Assembly: GCA_963801045.1 (NCBI GenBank)
Contig: CAWDDC010000004.1
Span: 1,302,001 to 1,366,000 of the forward strand
DNA length: 64,000 nt
DNA from: JACCWP01 sp963801045
GTDB lineage: Bacteria; Actinomycetota; Actinomycetes; Propionibacteriales; Nocardioidaceae
Direction of reading: 5' to 3'
The notes beneath the pieces were generated by a model. It was given only the letters and a program-made list of their open reading frames with translations, was not told the origin of the DNA and did not search any database. The position numbers and the translations under genes were made by a program. Shown piece after piece: positions 22,301-30,215 of the stretch (position 1 is the stretch's first letter; every line of letters begins with the position of its first letter).

Positions 22301-22708
22301 ATGCGTCGCTACGACGACCCGGTGGAGGTGCGCGTCGGCCTCGTCGACGGTGTGGAGGCACCGGCGCAGTTCCTCTGGCGCGACCGGCTCTGGCAGGTGC
22401 GCGCGGTGGTGGGCCACTGGGTCGAGACCTCGCCCTGGTGGGACCGTCCGGCGGTCCAGGGGCTCCTGGGTGTGCACGCCGGCGGACCAGGTGACGGACC
22501 GGGTGACGGACTGGGTGACAGCGCGGCCGACGGTGCGGTGGCGTCCGGCTCGATGGCCTCCGGCTCGGTGGCCTCGGTCGCGGCGCTGGTCGCCGAGCGG
22601 CGGGTCTGGCGGGTCGACGCCGGCCGCGGCCGGCTCGGCACCCGCGGGGTGTTCGAGCTGGTCCGCGTCGAGACCGGGCAGTGGCGGCTCACCGGCTGCG
22701 AGGACTGA
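22301..22708 (+). CDS. DUF6504-type protein, SOS-linked
   Basis: A 135-residue protein from ATG 22301 (GGGAGG ribosome binding site). The N-terminal half (MRRYDDPVEVRVGLVDGVEA, PAQFLWRDRLWQVRAVVGHW, ETSPWWD) and the C-terminal GVFELVRVETGQWRLTG form the conserved core of DUF6504, a family commonly seen beside dnaE2/imuB genes in actinobacteria. Between them is a low-complexity insert (GDGPGDGLGDS, ASGSMASGSVASVA) that looks repeat-expanded. It is the first gene after a LexA box and is followed 10 nt later by the SAV_6107-type gene. A role in damage-induced mutagenesis is inferred from context only. Confidence 0.75.
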   Translation: MRRYDDPVEVRVGLVDGVEAPAQFLWRDRLWQVRAVVGHWVETSPWWDRPAVQGLLGVHAGGPGDGPGDGLGDSAADGAVASGSMASGSVASVAALVAERRVWRVDAGRGRLGTRGVFELVRVETGQWRLTGCED

Positions 22709-22718
22709 GGTCGTGCCG

Positions 22719-23168
22719 ATGACCGCGTCCCCTCCCGCCCCCGAGGTCCCGACACCGCCGGGCCTGTGGTCCACCGCGACCGAGTGCCTCGCCCAGGCGC
22801 AGCGGGCGCTGCTCGAGGCGACGGCGACGACCGAGCACACCCGGCGCTACGCGTGCGCCCACGTGGCCGCGCTGCGCGCGGCGGCCGCCGTGCTGGCGGT
22901 CCGTACCCGCCCGCATCCGCGCGGGCAGCGCAACGCGTGGGTCCTGCTCGCCCGGGTGGCACCCGAGCTCGCGGAGTGGGCGGCCTTCTTCTCCGCCGGT
23001 GCGCCCAAGCGGGCCGCCGCGGAGGCCGGACTGTCCCGCGCGGTCACGGTGCGCGAGGCCGACGACCTGCTGCGCGATGCCGAGAGCTTCTGCGAGGTCG
23101 TCGAGGGGGTGCTCGGGGTGCCGCACCAGCACCTGCTGCCCGGCGCACCCGCGCGCCGGGCGGGCTGA
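22719..23168 (+). CDS. SAV_6107-type HEPN-like protein, SOS-linked
   Basis: A 149-residue helical protein. The core ATECLAQAQRALLEATATTEHTRRYACAHVAALRAAAAVLAVRTRP (ends only) and the following WVLLARVAPELAEWAAFFSAGAPKRAAAEAG match the SAV_6107 family, annotated as HEPN-like and found next to mutasome genes. HEPN folds can be RNases or dimerisation modules; the classical RxxxxH motif is not obvious here. The start is the ATG at 22719, 8 nt after GAGG; a GTG at 22713 is in frame. It is co-transcribed with the DUF6504 gene under LexA control. Confidence 0.72.
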   Translation: MTASPPAPEVPTPPGLWSTATECLAQAQRALLEATATTEHTRRYACAHVAALRAAAAVLAVRTRPHPRGQRNAWVLLARVAPELAEWAAFFSAGAPKRAAAEAGLSRAVTVREADDLLRDAESFCEVVEGVLGVPHQHLLPGAPARRAG

Positions 23169-23218
23169 CCGACTTCAGCTGCTTTGCGGTGACCTGCCCG
23201 CGGTGGCACAGTCGCCTC

Positions 23219-25165
23219 GTGAGCTCCCGGTCGCTGCTCTCCCGCTCCCGTCCGATCCTGCTGCCGCTCGTCGCCGTGGCTCTCGTGGCCGCCGTGACGG
23301 CACCGGTCCGCGGCGCTCTAGCCCCGGCCCACCGCGCCACCGCTCCCACGGAGGGCGCGGTCCCGTACGTGCTGCGGGACGGGGCGACGGCACCGGTCTA
23401 CTCCTACCCGAACGCGATCCGCGAGTCGGTGTGGGTGCGCACGGCAGACCGTGACGGCAACGGCCGGCCGGACCGGGTCGGCGTGGACATCATCCGTCCC
23501 GCCGAGCTCGACGGCGAGGCACGGGTCCCGGTGATCATGGACGCCAGCCCCTACTACGCCTGTTGCGGGCGGGGCAACGAGTCCGAGCTCAAGCGCTACG
23601 ACGACGCCGGCCGGCCGGTCCGGTTCCCGCTGTACTACGACAACTACTTCGTGCCCCGCGGTTACGCCGTCGTGCAGGTCGACCTGGTCGGCACCAACCG
23701 GTCCAGTGGCTGCGTCGACCACGGTGGCGCGTCCGACATCGGCTCCGCCACCGCCGTCATCGACTGGCTCAACGGCCGTGCGCGGGCCGTCGACGCCGAC
23801 GGTGATCGCGTCGAGGCGACCTGGGCCGACGGCCGGGTCGGCATGATCGGCAAGTCCTACGACGGCACCATCGCCAACGGTGCGGCGGCGACCGGCGTCG
23901 AGGGGCTCGAGACGATCGTGCCGATCAGCGCCATCAGCTCCTGGTACGACTACGACCGCTTCGGCAACCTCCCCACCTATCCGGGCTACCCGTCGTACCT
24001 GTCCCGGGTGGTCAGCCAGAACCGCACCGAGCCGGTGCCGTGCGGCCCGCGTTACCGCACGCTCGACCGCAACGCCGACGACGCGACCGGGCAGTACAAC
24101 CGGTTCTGGTCCCGGCGCGACTACCGCGCCGCGCCGGTGCCCGACGCGTCCCGGGTCGAGGCCAGCGTCTTCGCCGTGCACGGGCTGCAGGACGCCAACG
24201 TCAAGACGCAGAACGTCTCCCGGTGGTGGCGGGCGCTCGACGCGGCCGGGGTGCAGCGGCGGCTGTGGCTGACCCGGCTCGGCCACGTCGACCCGTTCGA
24301 CTCCGACCGGCGGGTCTGGGTACGCGAGCTGCACGCCTGGTTCGACCACGAGCTGATGGGTGTCGACAACGGGGCCGACCGGGGCCCGCGGGTGCGGGTC
24401 GAGGTCGCACCCGGCACCCGGGTGACCGGGAACCGGTGGCCGCTGCGTCCGGGGTCGTGGACCGCGCTCCGCCCTCGCCCGGGTGAGGGTCTCGCGACCG
24501 GGGCGCCGTCGACCGGGGCGGTGACGTTCGTCAACGAGCCGGGCCAGTCCGAGGAGGGTGCGGTCACCCGAGGGGACAACCCGGCCCGGGTGCTGTTCGC
24601 GACCGACCCGCTGCGCCGCGACTACCGGCTCTCGGGCACCGCACAGGTGCGACTGCGCGTCCGCAGCCACGTGCCCACCGGTCAGGTCGGGGTGGCGCTG
24701 GTCGACTACGGCGCGGCCGACCGGGTGCTCGCCGACGGCGACGGCGCCACGACGCTCGATGAGGAGTCCTGCCACGGCAGCTCGACCGAGCGCGACGACG
24801 CCTGCTACCACCAGGTGGCCCGGCTGGTCGCCCCCACGCTGCTGCAGGTGCTGGCGCGCGGGTGGTCCCGGCTGGACGGTGCCGGCTCGCACCGGGTACG
24901 GCTGCCGCTGTCGCCCAACGACGTCGTGGTGCCGGCCGGACACCGGCTGGGCCTGGTGGTGTTCGGCGCGTCCCCGCAGTACGTCATGACGGTCGACGAG
25001 ACCCGGTCCACCTACCGGGTCGGGCTGGGGGGCACCGCGCTGTGGCTGCCCGGCCCGGTCGCGTTCCGCCCCGGCACCGCCCGCCCGTTCCAGCCGCCGG
25101 CGGCGCACCGGGTACGCCCCGGGACGGTGCCGTCCGGACCGCAGTACGACCTGCTCCCGTACTGA
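23219..25165 (+). CDS. Exported CocE/NonD (Xaa-Pro dipeptidyl-peptidase type) hydrolase
   Basis: A 648-residue alpha/beta hydrolase with a signal peptide from GTG 23219 (ILLPLVAVALVAAVTAPVRGA, main part). The nucleophile elbow is in VGMIGKSYDGTIANGAA (GxSYxG, Ser in GKSYDG). The cap region includes PISAISSWYDYDRFG, and the histidine is probably in LTRLGHVDPFD. The C-terminal jelly-roll domain (YRLSGTAQVRLRVRSHVPTGQVGVALVDYG, ends only) is the X-Pro dipeptidyl-peptidase C-terminal domain. It would hydrolyse proline-containing peptides or esters outside the cell. It sits between two LexA-controlled units but has no LexA box of its own. Confidence 0.85.
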   Translation: MSSRSLLSRSRPILLPLVAVALVAAVTAPVRGALAPAHRATAPTEGAVPYVLRDGATAPVYSYPNAIRESVWVRTADRDGNGRPDRVGVDIIRPAELDGEARVPVIMDASPYYACCGRGNESELKRYDDAGRPVRFPLYYDNYFVPRGYAVVQVDLVGTNRSSGCVDHGGASDIGSATAVIDWLNGRARAVDADGDRVEATWADGRVGMIGKSYDGTIANGAAATGVEGLETIVPISAISSWYDYDRFGNLPTYPGYPSYLSRVVSQNRTEPVPCGPRYRTLDRNADDATGQYNRFWSRRDYRAAPVPDASRVEASVFAVHGLQDANVKTQNVSRWWRALDAAGVQRRLWLTRLGHVDPFDSDRRVWVRELHAWFDHELMGVDNGADRGPRVRVEVAPGTRVTGNRWPLRPGSWTALRPRPGEGLATGAPSTGAVTFVNEPGQSEEGAVTRGDNPARVLFATDPLRRDYRLSGTAQVRLRVRSHVPTGQVGVALVDYGAADRVLADGDGATTLDEESCHGSSTERDDACYHQVARLVAPTLLQVLARGWSRLDGAGSHRVRLPLSPNDVVVPAGHRLGLVVFGASPQYVMTVDETRSTYRVGLGGTALWLPGPVAFRPGTARPFQPPAAHRVRPGTVPSGPQYDLLPY

Positions 25166-25174
25166 CCCCCGCGC

Positions 25175-25260
25175 TTTCCCAAGGGATGCCGGGAAAACGT
25201 CACCACTCACGTGTGGCCACCCGTGAGCGGTGGCGTTTTCCCGTGGGCCCTTGAGAAAAC
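25175..25260. repeat. Long imperfect hairpin plus flanking palindromes upstream of dnaE2
   Basis: A 21-bp stem with two mismatches forms between 25191-25211 (GGGAAAACGTCACC...) and 25222-25242 (...GGTGGCGTTTTCCC). It is flanked by TTTCCCAAGGG (25175-25185) and CCCTTGAGAAAAC (25248-25260). The segment ACGTCACCACTCACGTGTGG is nearly identical to 14896-14915. It follows the CocE stop and probably terminates that transcript before the dnaE2 promoter. Confidence 0.7.
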
Positions 25261-25290
25261 CCACCCCCTGCGGGGCCCTCGGGGCGGGTG

Positions 25291-25323
25291 TACGATCGAA
25301 CGAGTGATCGAACAGGTGTTCGA
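25291..25323 (+). promoter_or_regulatory. dnaE2 promoter with LexA box
   Basis: TACGAT (-10, 25291-25296) leads directly into TCGAACAGGTGTTCGA at 25308-25323, a perfect LexA operator. A second, imperfect box TCGAAC-GAGT-GATCGA at 25296-25311 overlaps both, so LexA could bind in tandem. The dnaE2 ATG is 83 nt downstream. Confidence 0.82.
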
Positions 25324-25406
25324 CCACCGGTCCGGAGAGGTGCCCGCGAACGCCCCTCGCCCAGACCCGGCGTCCTTCCCCGCCGCCGGCCGGCCAGGGG
25401 AGTGGC

Positions 25407-28400
25407 ATGCCGTTCGGGGACCCCTTCGTCCACCTGCACGCAGCCTCGGGCTACTCGCTGCGGTACGGCGCCTCGCACCCGCACCGGCTGGTCGAGAGGG
25501 CCGCCGAGCACGGCATGGACACCCTCGGGCTGACCGACCGCGACGGGGTCTACGGCGCGGTCCGCTTCGCCAAGGCCTGCCTGCGCGCCGACATCCGGCC
25601 GGTGCTCGGCGTCGACCTCGCGGTCGAGCCGTCCGGGCTGCTCCCGGCGGGACCCACCCGCGCCACGACACGTACCCCGGTGCGCGGCGGCAGCAGCCGC
25701 GACGCCGGGCTGCCGCGGGTCACCGTGCTCGCCGCCAGCAGGCAGGGCTGGGCGGCGGTGTGCCGGCTGGTGTCGGCGACCCACCTGCGCGGTGAGCGCG
25801 GCACCCCGGTCACCACCCTCGAGACCATCGCCGAGCACGCGGCCGGGCGGGACACCGTGCTGCTGCTCGGCCCCGGTTCCGAGCTCGGCCGGGCGCTGAC
25901 CGCGCGGCGGCACGACCTGGCCCGGGCCGTGCTCGCCCGCTGGCGCGAGGTCACCGACCCCGGCGACCTGCTGGTCGAGGTGGTCTCGCACCGGATCGAG
26001 GGGTCGGGTCCGGGCAGCACCGTGCTCGCCGGCCGGATGGCCGCACTGGCCGCTGCCGAGGGCGTCGACGCCGTGCTCACCAACATGGTCCGCCACGCCG
26101 ACCCGTCCGACGCCGCCGTGCTCGACCTGCTCGACGCCACCCGTCGGCTGGTCCCGCTCGACCTGCGCCACCTCGACCGGCGCAACGCCGAGGGATTCCT
26201 CAAGTCCGGCAAGCAGATGGCCGAGATCGCCGACGAGATCGGCCGCGCGGCCGGGCTCGGCGAACGGGACGGGCAGCGGCTGCTGGCGCGTACCCGGCAG
26301 CTCGGTGAGCGCACCGCGCTCGACCCGCGCGCCGACCTCGGCCTCGGCTCGGTGCACCTGCCGGAGTTCACGCCGCGCGACACCGAGTCCGGCGACATCG
26401 GCGCCGCCCGAGCGCTGCGGCAGCGCTGCGAGGCCGGCCTCACCCGCCGCTACGGCTCCGTCCTGCCGGTCGACGCACCCGGCCGGCTCGACCACGAGCT
26501 CGACATCATCGACGGGCTCGGCTTCGCGTCGTACTTCCTCACCGTCGGCGACGTCTGCGACCTGATCCGCGACATGGACGTACGGGTCGCCGCCCGCGGC
26601 TCGGGCGCGGGCAGCCTGGTCAACTACCTGATCGGCATCTCGGGGATCGACCCGCTGGCGCACGGGCTGATGATGGAGCGGTTCCTCTCCCCGCTGCGCC
26701 AGGCGCTGCCCGACATCGACATCGACGTCGAGTCGGCCCGGCGCGAGGAGGTCTACACCCAGATCCTCGCCCGCTACGGCGGCGAACGGTGCGCGTGCGT
26801 GGCGATGATGGACACCTACCGCGTCCGGCACGCCATCCGCGACGTGGGTGCCGCGCTCGGCATGCCACCGGGCGAGGTCGACACCATCGCCAAGGCGTTC
26901 CCGCACATCCGTGCCCGCGACGCCCGCAACGCCCTGCGCGAGCTGCCCGAGCTGCGTGCCTCCGGGCTGGCAGAGGAACGGCTCACGGTCATGTTCGACC
27001 TGGTCGAGCGGCTCGACGGACTGCCCCGCCACATCGCCCTGCACCCGTGCGGCGTGCTGCTGTCCGACGCCACCCTGCTCGACCGCACCCCGGTCGAGGC
27101 CAGCCACGCCGGCTTCCCGATGAGCCAGTTCGACAAGGACGACGTCGAGGACCTCGGCCTGCTCAAGCTCGACGTGCTCGGCATCCGGATGCAGTCGGCG
27201 ATGGCGCACGCCGTCGCCGAGGTCGAACGGGTCGACGGGGTCGTCGTCGACATCGACGACCGGCAGCAGGTGCCGTTCGCCGACGAGCCGACGTACGACC
27301 TGATCGGCCGCGCCCACACCCTCGGCTGCTTCCAGATCGAGTCGCCGGGACAGCGCGAGCTGACCGGCAAGTTCGGCCCCGAGACGTTCGAGGACATCAT
27401 CATCGACATCTCGCTGTTCCGGCCCGGGCCGGTCAAGAGCGACATGGTGACGCCGTTCCTGCAGGCCCGGCAGGGCTGGCGCGAACCGGTCTACCTCGAT
27501 CCCGCGCTCGAGCCGGCGTTGCGTCCCACCGGCGGCGTGGTCGTGTTCCACGAACAGGTGCTGGAGATCATCACGGTGATGTGCGGGTGCACCCTCGCCG
27601 AGGCCGACGAGCACCGCCGGGCGCTCGGCGACCGCGAGGGCAAGGACGACACCCGCGCCTGGTTCTTCCCCGCGGCGCTGCACCGCGGCTTCGGTCTGCC
27701 GGTGGTCGAACAGGTGTGGCGGGTGCTCGAAGCCTTTGCCTCGTTCGGGTTCTGCAAGGCGCACGCCGCCGCGTTCGCGCTGCCGACCTACCAGTCGGCG
27801 TGGCTCAAGACCCACCACACCGCGGCGTTCCTGGCCGGGGTGCTCACCCACGACCCGGGCATGTACCCCAAGCGGCTGATCCTCGACGACGCCCGCCAGT
27901 TCGGCATCGCGGTGCTCGGGCTCGACGTCAACGCCTCCGGCGACAGCTACCGGATCGAGCGGGTGAGCGAGGGCGACGAGCCGCCGCCGCGGGTCCTCGG
28001 CGCCGACCCTCGGGTGGCGCCGCCCGAGGGGCTGCCCGACGCTCGCGCGTACGGCATCCGGTTGTCGCTGGCCGACGTCAAGGGCATCTCCGACACCGAG
28101 GTCGCCCGGGTGGTCGCGGGACGCCCCTACCACTCACTCACCGACTTCTGGCACCGCGCCCGGGTGTCCCGGCCGGTCGCCGAGCGGCTGGTGATCGCCG
28201 GCGGGTTCGACAGCCTGTACGGCATCGGCTCCCCGGTGCCCGTGCGCCGCCGGGGCACCGTCACCCGGCGCGACCTGCTGCTGCAGGTGGTCGAGCTGGA
28301 CCGGTGGACCCGGCTCTCCGCCCGCGGCCAAGGCCGGGCGCGCAAGCGCAAGGCGCTGCCGCCCACCGACCCCGACGACGTCGCGGCGCAGGCGGCGGCG

Positions 28401-29273
28401 CAGTCGCAGCAGTCGCGGGCACCGGGGGAGGCGGTCGAGGAGCCGCCGGCCGTCCAGCTCGCGTTCGACCTCGGCGACGCGCCCGGCGAGGCCGAGCCGA
28501 CCGGGCTGCCGGAGATGACCGGCGCCGAACGGGTCCGCGCCGAGCTGGAGGTGCTCGGCCTCGACGTCAGCCGGCACGTGGTCGACTTCTACACCCCGCT
28601 GCTCGACGCGCTCGAGGTCGCCCGGTCGATCGACCTGCTGTCCCGGCGCAGTCGCAGCACGCTGCTGGTGGGCGGCGTCAAGGTCGCCACCCAGACCCCG
28701 CCGATCCGCTCCGGGCGCCGGGTGGTCTTCCTGACCCTCGACGACGCCACCGGACCGGTCGACGCGACCTTCTTCGAGGACGCCCAGGGCCCGTACGCTG
28801 CCACCGTCTTCCACTCCTGGCTGCTGCTGGTGCGCGGCGAGCTGCGACGGACCGGGCCGCGCGGGGTGTCGCTGCGCGCGACCGGGTGTTGGGACCTGAC
28901 CGCGCTGTTCGAGCTGTGGCGGCACGAGGGGATCGAGGCGGTGCACGAGCACCTGGCCGCGGTGCCCGAGGGCTTCGCCGCCCTGACCGGTGAGGAGGCG
29001 GTGCACGGCGCCGCCGAGAGCCGTTCCAGCCGGCCGGTGATGGCGCACCCGCCCGACCTGTCCGCCGACGTCCACGACCAGGACTACTCCGCCGGCGGCA
29101 TGGGGCGGCGCCGGGTGCTGGTGCACCCCAGCGGGTTCCGGCAGTCGCCCTACTCCGACATCAAGCCGGCCGGCGACGACGTCAAGTCGGCTGCCAAGAC
29201 CGCGCCCAAGTCGGCGCCCAAGTCGGCGCCGCGCAAGCTGTGGCACGCCAGCCCGGGGAGCTCGGGCCGATGA
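25407..29273 (+). CDS. dnaE2: Error-prone DNA polymerase DnaE2
   Basis: A 1288-residue C-family polymerase. The PHP domain begins FVHLHAASGYSLRYGAS, where DnaE1 has HLHVHTEYS, so the metal-binding His pattern is altered as is usual for DnaE2. The catalytic aspartates are in ALPDIDIDVESARRE (about 435-441). The finger/thumb segments include QFDKDDVEDLGLLKLDVLGIRM and FCKAHAAAFALPTYQSAWLKTHH. A C-terminal OB domain follows (LLVGGVKVATQTPPI, about 1085-1130). The basic tail KSAAKTAPKSAPKSAPRK is unusual. It is LexA-controlled and would carry out mutagenic translesion synthesis. The start is the ATG at 25407 with GGGGAG upstream. Confidence 0.94.
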   Translation: MPFGDPFVHLHAASGYSLRYGASHPHRLVERAAEHGMDTLGLTDRDGVYGAVRFAKACLRADIRPVLGVDLAVEPSGLLPAGPTRATTRTPVRGGSSRDAGLPRVTVLAASRQGWAAVCRLVSATHLRGERGTPVTTLETIAEHAAGRDTVLLLGPGSELGRALTARRHDLARAVLARWREVTDPGDLLVEVVSHRIEGSGPGSTVLAGRMAALAAAEGVDAVLTNMVRHADPSDAAVLDLLDATRRLVPLDLRHLDRRNAEGFLKSGKQMAEIADEIGRAAGLGERDGQRLLARTRQLGERTALDPRADLGLGSVHLPEFTPRDTESGDIGAARALRQRCEAGLTRRYGSVLPVDAPGRLDHELDIIDGLGFASYFLTVGDVCDLIRDMDVRVAARGSGAGSLVNYLIGISGIDPLAHGLMMERFLSPLRQALPDIDIDVESARREEVYTQILARYGGERCACVAMMDTYRVRHAIRDVGAALGMPPGEVDTIAKAFPHIRARDARNALRELPELRASGLAEERLTVMFDLVERLDGLPRHIALHPCGVLLSDATLLDRTPVEASHAGFPMSQFDKDDVEDLGLLKLDVLGIRMQSAMAHAVAEVERVDGVVVDIDDRQQVPFADEPTYDLIGRAHTLGCFQIESPGQRELTGKFGPETFEDIIIDISLFRPGPVKSDMVTPFLQARQGWREPVYLDPALEPALRPTGGVVVFHEQVLEIITVMCGCTLAEADEHRRALGDREGKDDTRAWFFPAALHRGFGLPVVEQVWRVLEAFASFGFCKAHAAAFALPTYQSAWLKTHHTAAFLAGVLTHDPGMYPKRLILDDARQFGIAVLGLDVNASGDSYRIERVSEGDEPPPRVLGADPRVAPPEGLPDARAYGIRLSLADVKGISDTEVARVVAGRPYHSLTDFWHRARVSRPVAERLVIAGGFDSLYGIGSPVPVRRRGTVTRRDLLLQVVELDRWTRLSARGQGRARKRKALPPTDPDDVAAQAAAQSQQSRAPGEAVEEPPAVQLAFDLGDAPGEAEPTGLPEMTGAERVRAELEVLGLDVSRHVVDFYTPLLDALEVARSIDLLSRRSRSTLLVGGVKVATQTPPIRSGRRVVFLTLDDATGPVDATFFEDAQGPYAATVFHSWLLLVRGELRRTGPRGVSLRATGCWDLTALFELWRHEGIEAVHEHLAAVPEGFAALTGEEAVHGAAESRSSRPVMAHPPDLSADVHDQDYSAGGMGRRRVLVHPSGFRQSPYSDIKPAGDDVKSAAKTAPKSAPKSAPRKLWHASPGSSGR

Positions 29274-29340
29274 GCCCGGGACCGACCTCACTAGGGTGGG
29301 GCACCCGGCCTTGTCCCCCACGTCTCCCAGGAGCACACCC

Positions 29341-30063
29341 GTGGTCGACCACCGGCGCTCCGCGCTGCGTACCGCTGCGGTGTGGGCGGCCCTGCAGGTG
29401 GCGCTCGACCGGCGCGGCGGCGTCAGCCGGGTGGTCGACCTGGGCGGCGGCACCGGCGGGTTCGCGGTGCAGCTGGCGGCGTCCGGCCACCAGGTCACCG
29501 TCGTCGACCCCAGCCCGGACGCCCTCGCCGCCCTCGACCGCCGGGCCGCCGAGGCCGACGTGGCCGGCCGGGTGCGCGGGGTGCAGGGCGACGCGTCCGA
29601 CCTGGCCGAGCTGGTGGGGGAGTCGTCGGCCGAGCTGGTGCTGTGCCACGGTGTGCTCGAGGTCGTCGACGACCCGGTCGAGACGCTCGCCGCCTCGCTC
29701 CGCGTGCTGGTGCCGGGCGGTGCGCTCAGCCTGCTGGTCGCGCACCGGCCGGCGGCGGTGCTCGCCCGGGTGCTCGCCGGTCGGCTCGACCAGGCTCTCG
29801 AGCTGGTGCGCGACGAATCCCCGACCGGCCCGCCCCGGCGGTTCACCGAGCCCGAGGTGCTCGCGCTGCTGGCCGAGGTCGGGGTCGAGGAGGGGGCGGA
29901 GGTGCACGGCGTCCGGGTGTTCGCCGACCTCGTCCCGGGTGCGGTCGTCGACAGCGAGCCCGGCGCCGCCGAACTGCTGCTCGACCTCGAGTTGCGCAGC
30001 GCCGACCACCCCGAGCTGCGCACGATGGCCAGCCAGCTGCACGTCCTCGCGTACCGCCGCTGA
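29341..30063 (+). CDS. SAM-dependent class I methyltransferase
   Basis: A 240-residue Rossmann-fold methyltransferase. Motif I is VVDLGGGTGGFAVQLAASGH, motif II VTVVDPSPDALAALDRRA, and the post-I acidic segment LVLCHGVLEVVDDPVE. The substrate is not evident. Similar proteins are common between dnaE2 and dinB-type genes in actinobacteria, but any repair role is conjecture. The start is the GTG at 29341 because AGGAG lies 7 nt upstream; the frame extends back to a GTG at 29296 near a TAGGGT box, which is less likely. It lies 68 nt after dnaE2. Confidence 0.85.
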   Translation: MVDHRRSALRTAAVWAALQVALDRRGGVSRVVDLGGGTGGFAVQLAASGHQVTVVDPSPDALAALDRRAAEADVAGRVRGVQGDASDLAELVGESSAELVLCHGVLEVVDDPVETLAASLRVLVPGGALSLLVAHRPAAVLARVLAGRLDQALELVRDESPTGPPRRFTEPEVLALLAEVGVEEGAEVHGVRVFADLVPGAVVDSEPGAAELLLDLELRSADHPELRTMASQLHVLAYRR

Positions 30064-30073
30064 CCCGGCGCCA

Positions 30074-30166
30074 CCCTTGCGGGTTCGCAAGGGCACTTGC
30101 GAAGTCGTCACTACATGAGGGTTATTGCGCTCAGGGAGTGCGGGTTTCGCAAGCGCACTTGCGAAA
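30074..30166. repeat. Cluster of TTCGCAAG/CTTGCGAA palindromes between methyltransferase and dinB
   Basis: TTCGCAAG-GGCA-CTTGCGAA lies at 30084-30103 and TTTCGCAAG-CGCA-CTTGCGAAA at 30145-30166. The first also overlaps CCCTTGCG-GGTT-CGCAAGGG (30074-30093), so two alternative hairpins share CGCAAG. These are the CGC variants of the TTTCCCAAG family seen at 286, 14874 and 25175. Confidence 0.72.
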
Positions 30167-30215
30167 TGGGCATCCGCTGCACGTGCGAACCGGGCACCCG
30201 GGGAGCGGGGTAGTG

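Noticed and set aside
25200..28133. 977-codon minus-strand ORF opposite dnaE2
   Set aside because: Shadow of dnaE2; composition is typical of antisense frames in high-GC DNA.
286..30166. Palindromes as insertion-sequence ends
   Set aside because: No transposase gene or target duplication lies between or beside any pair of copies in the window.
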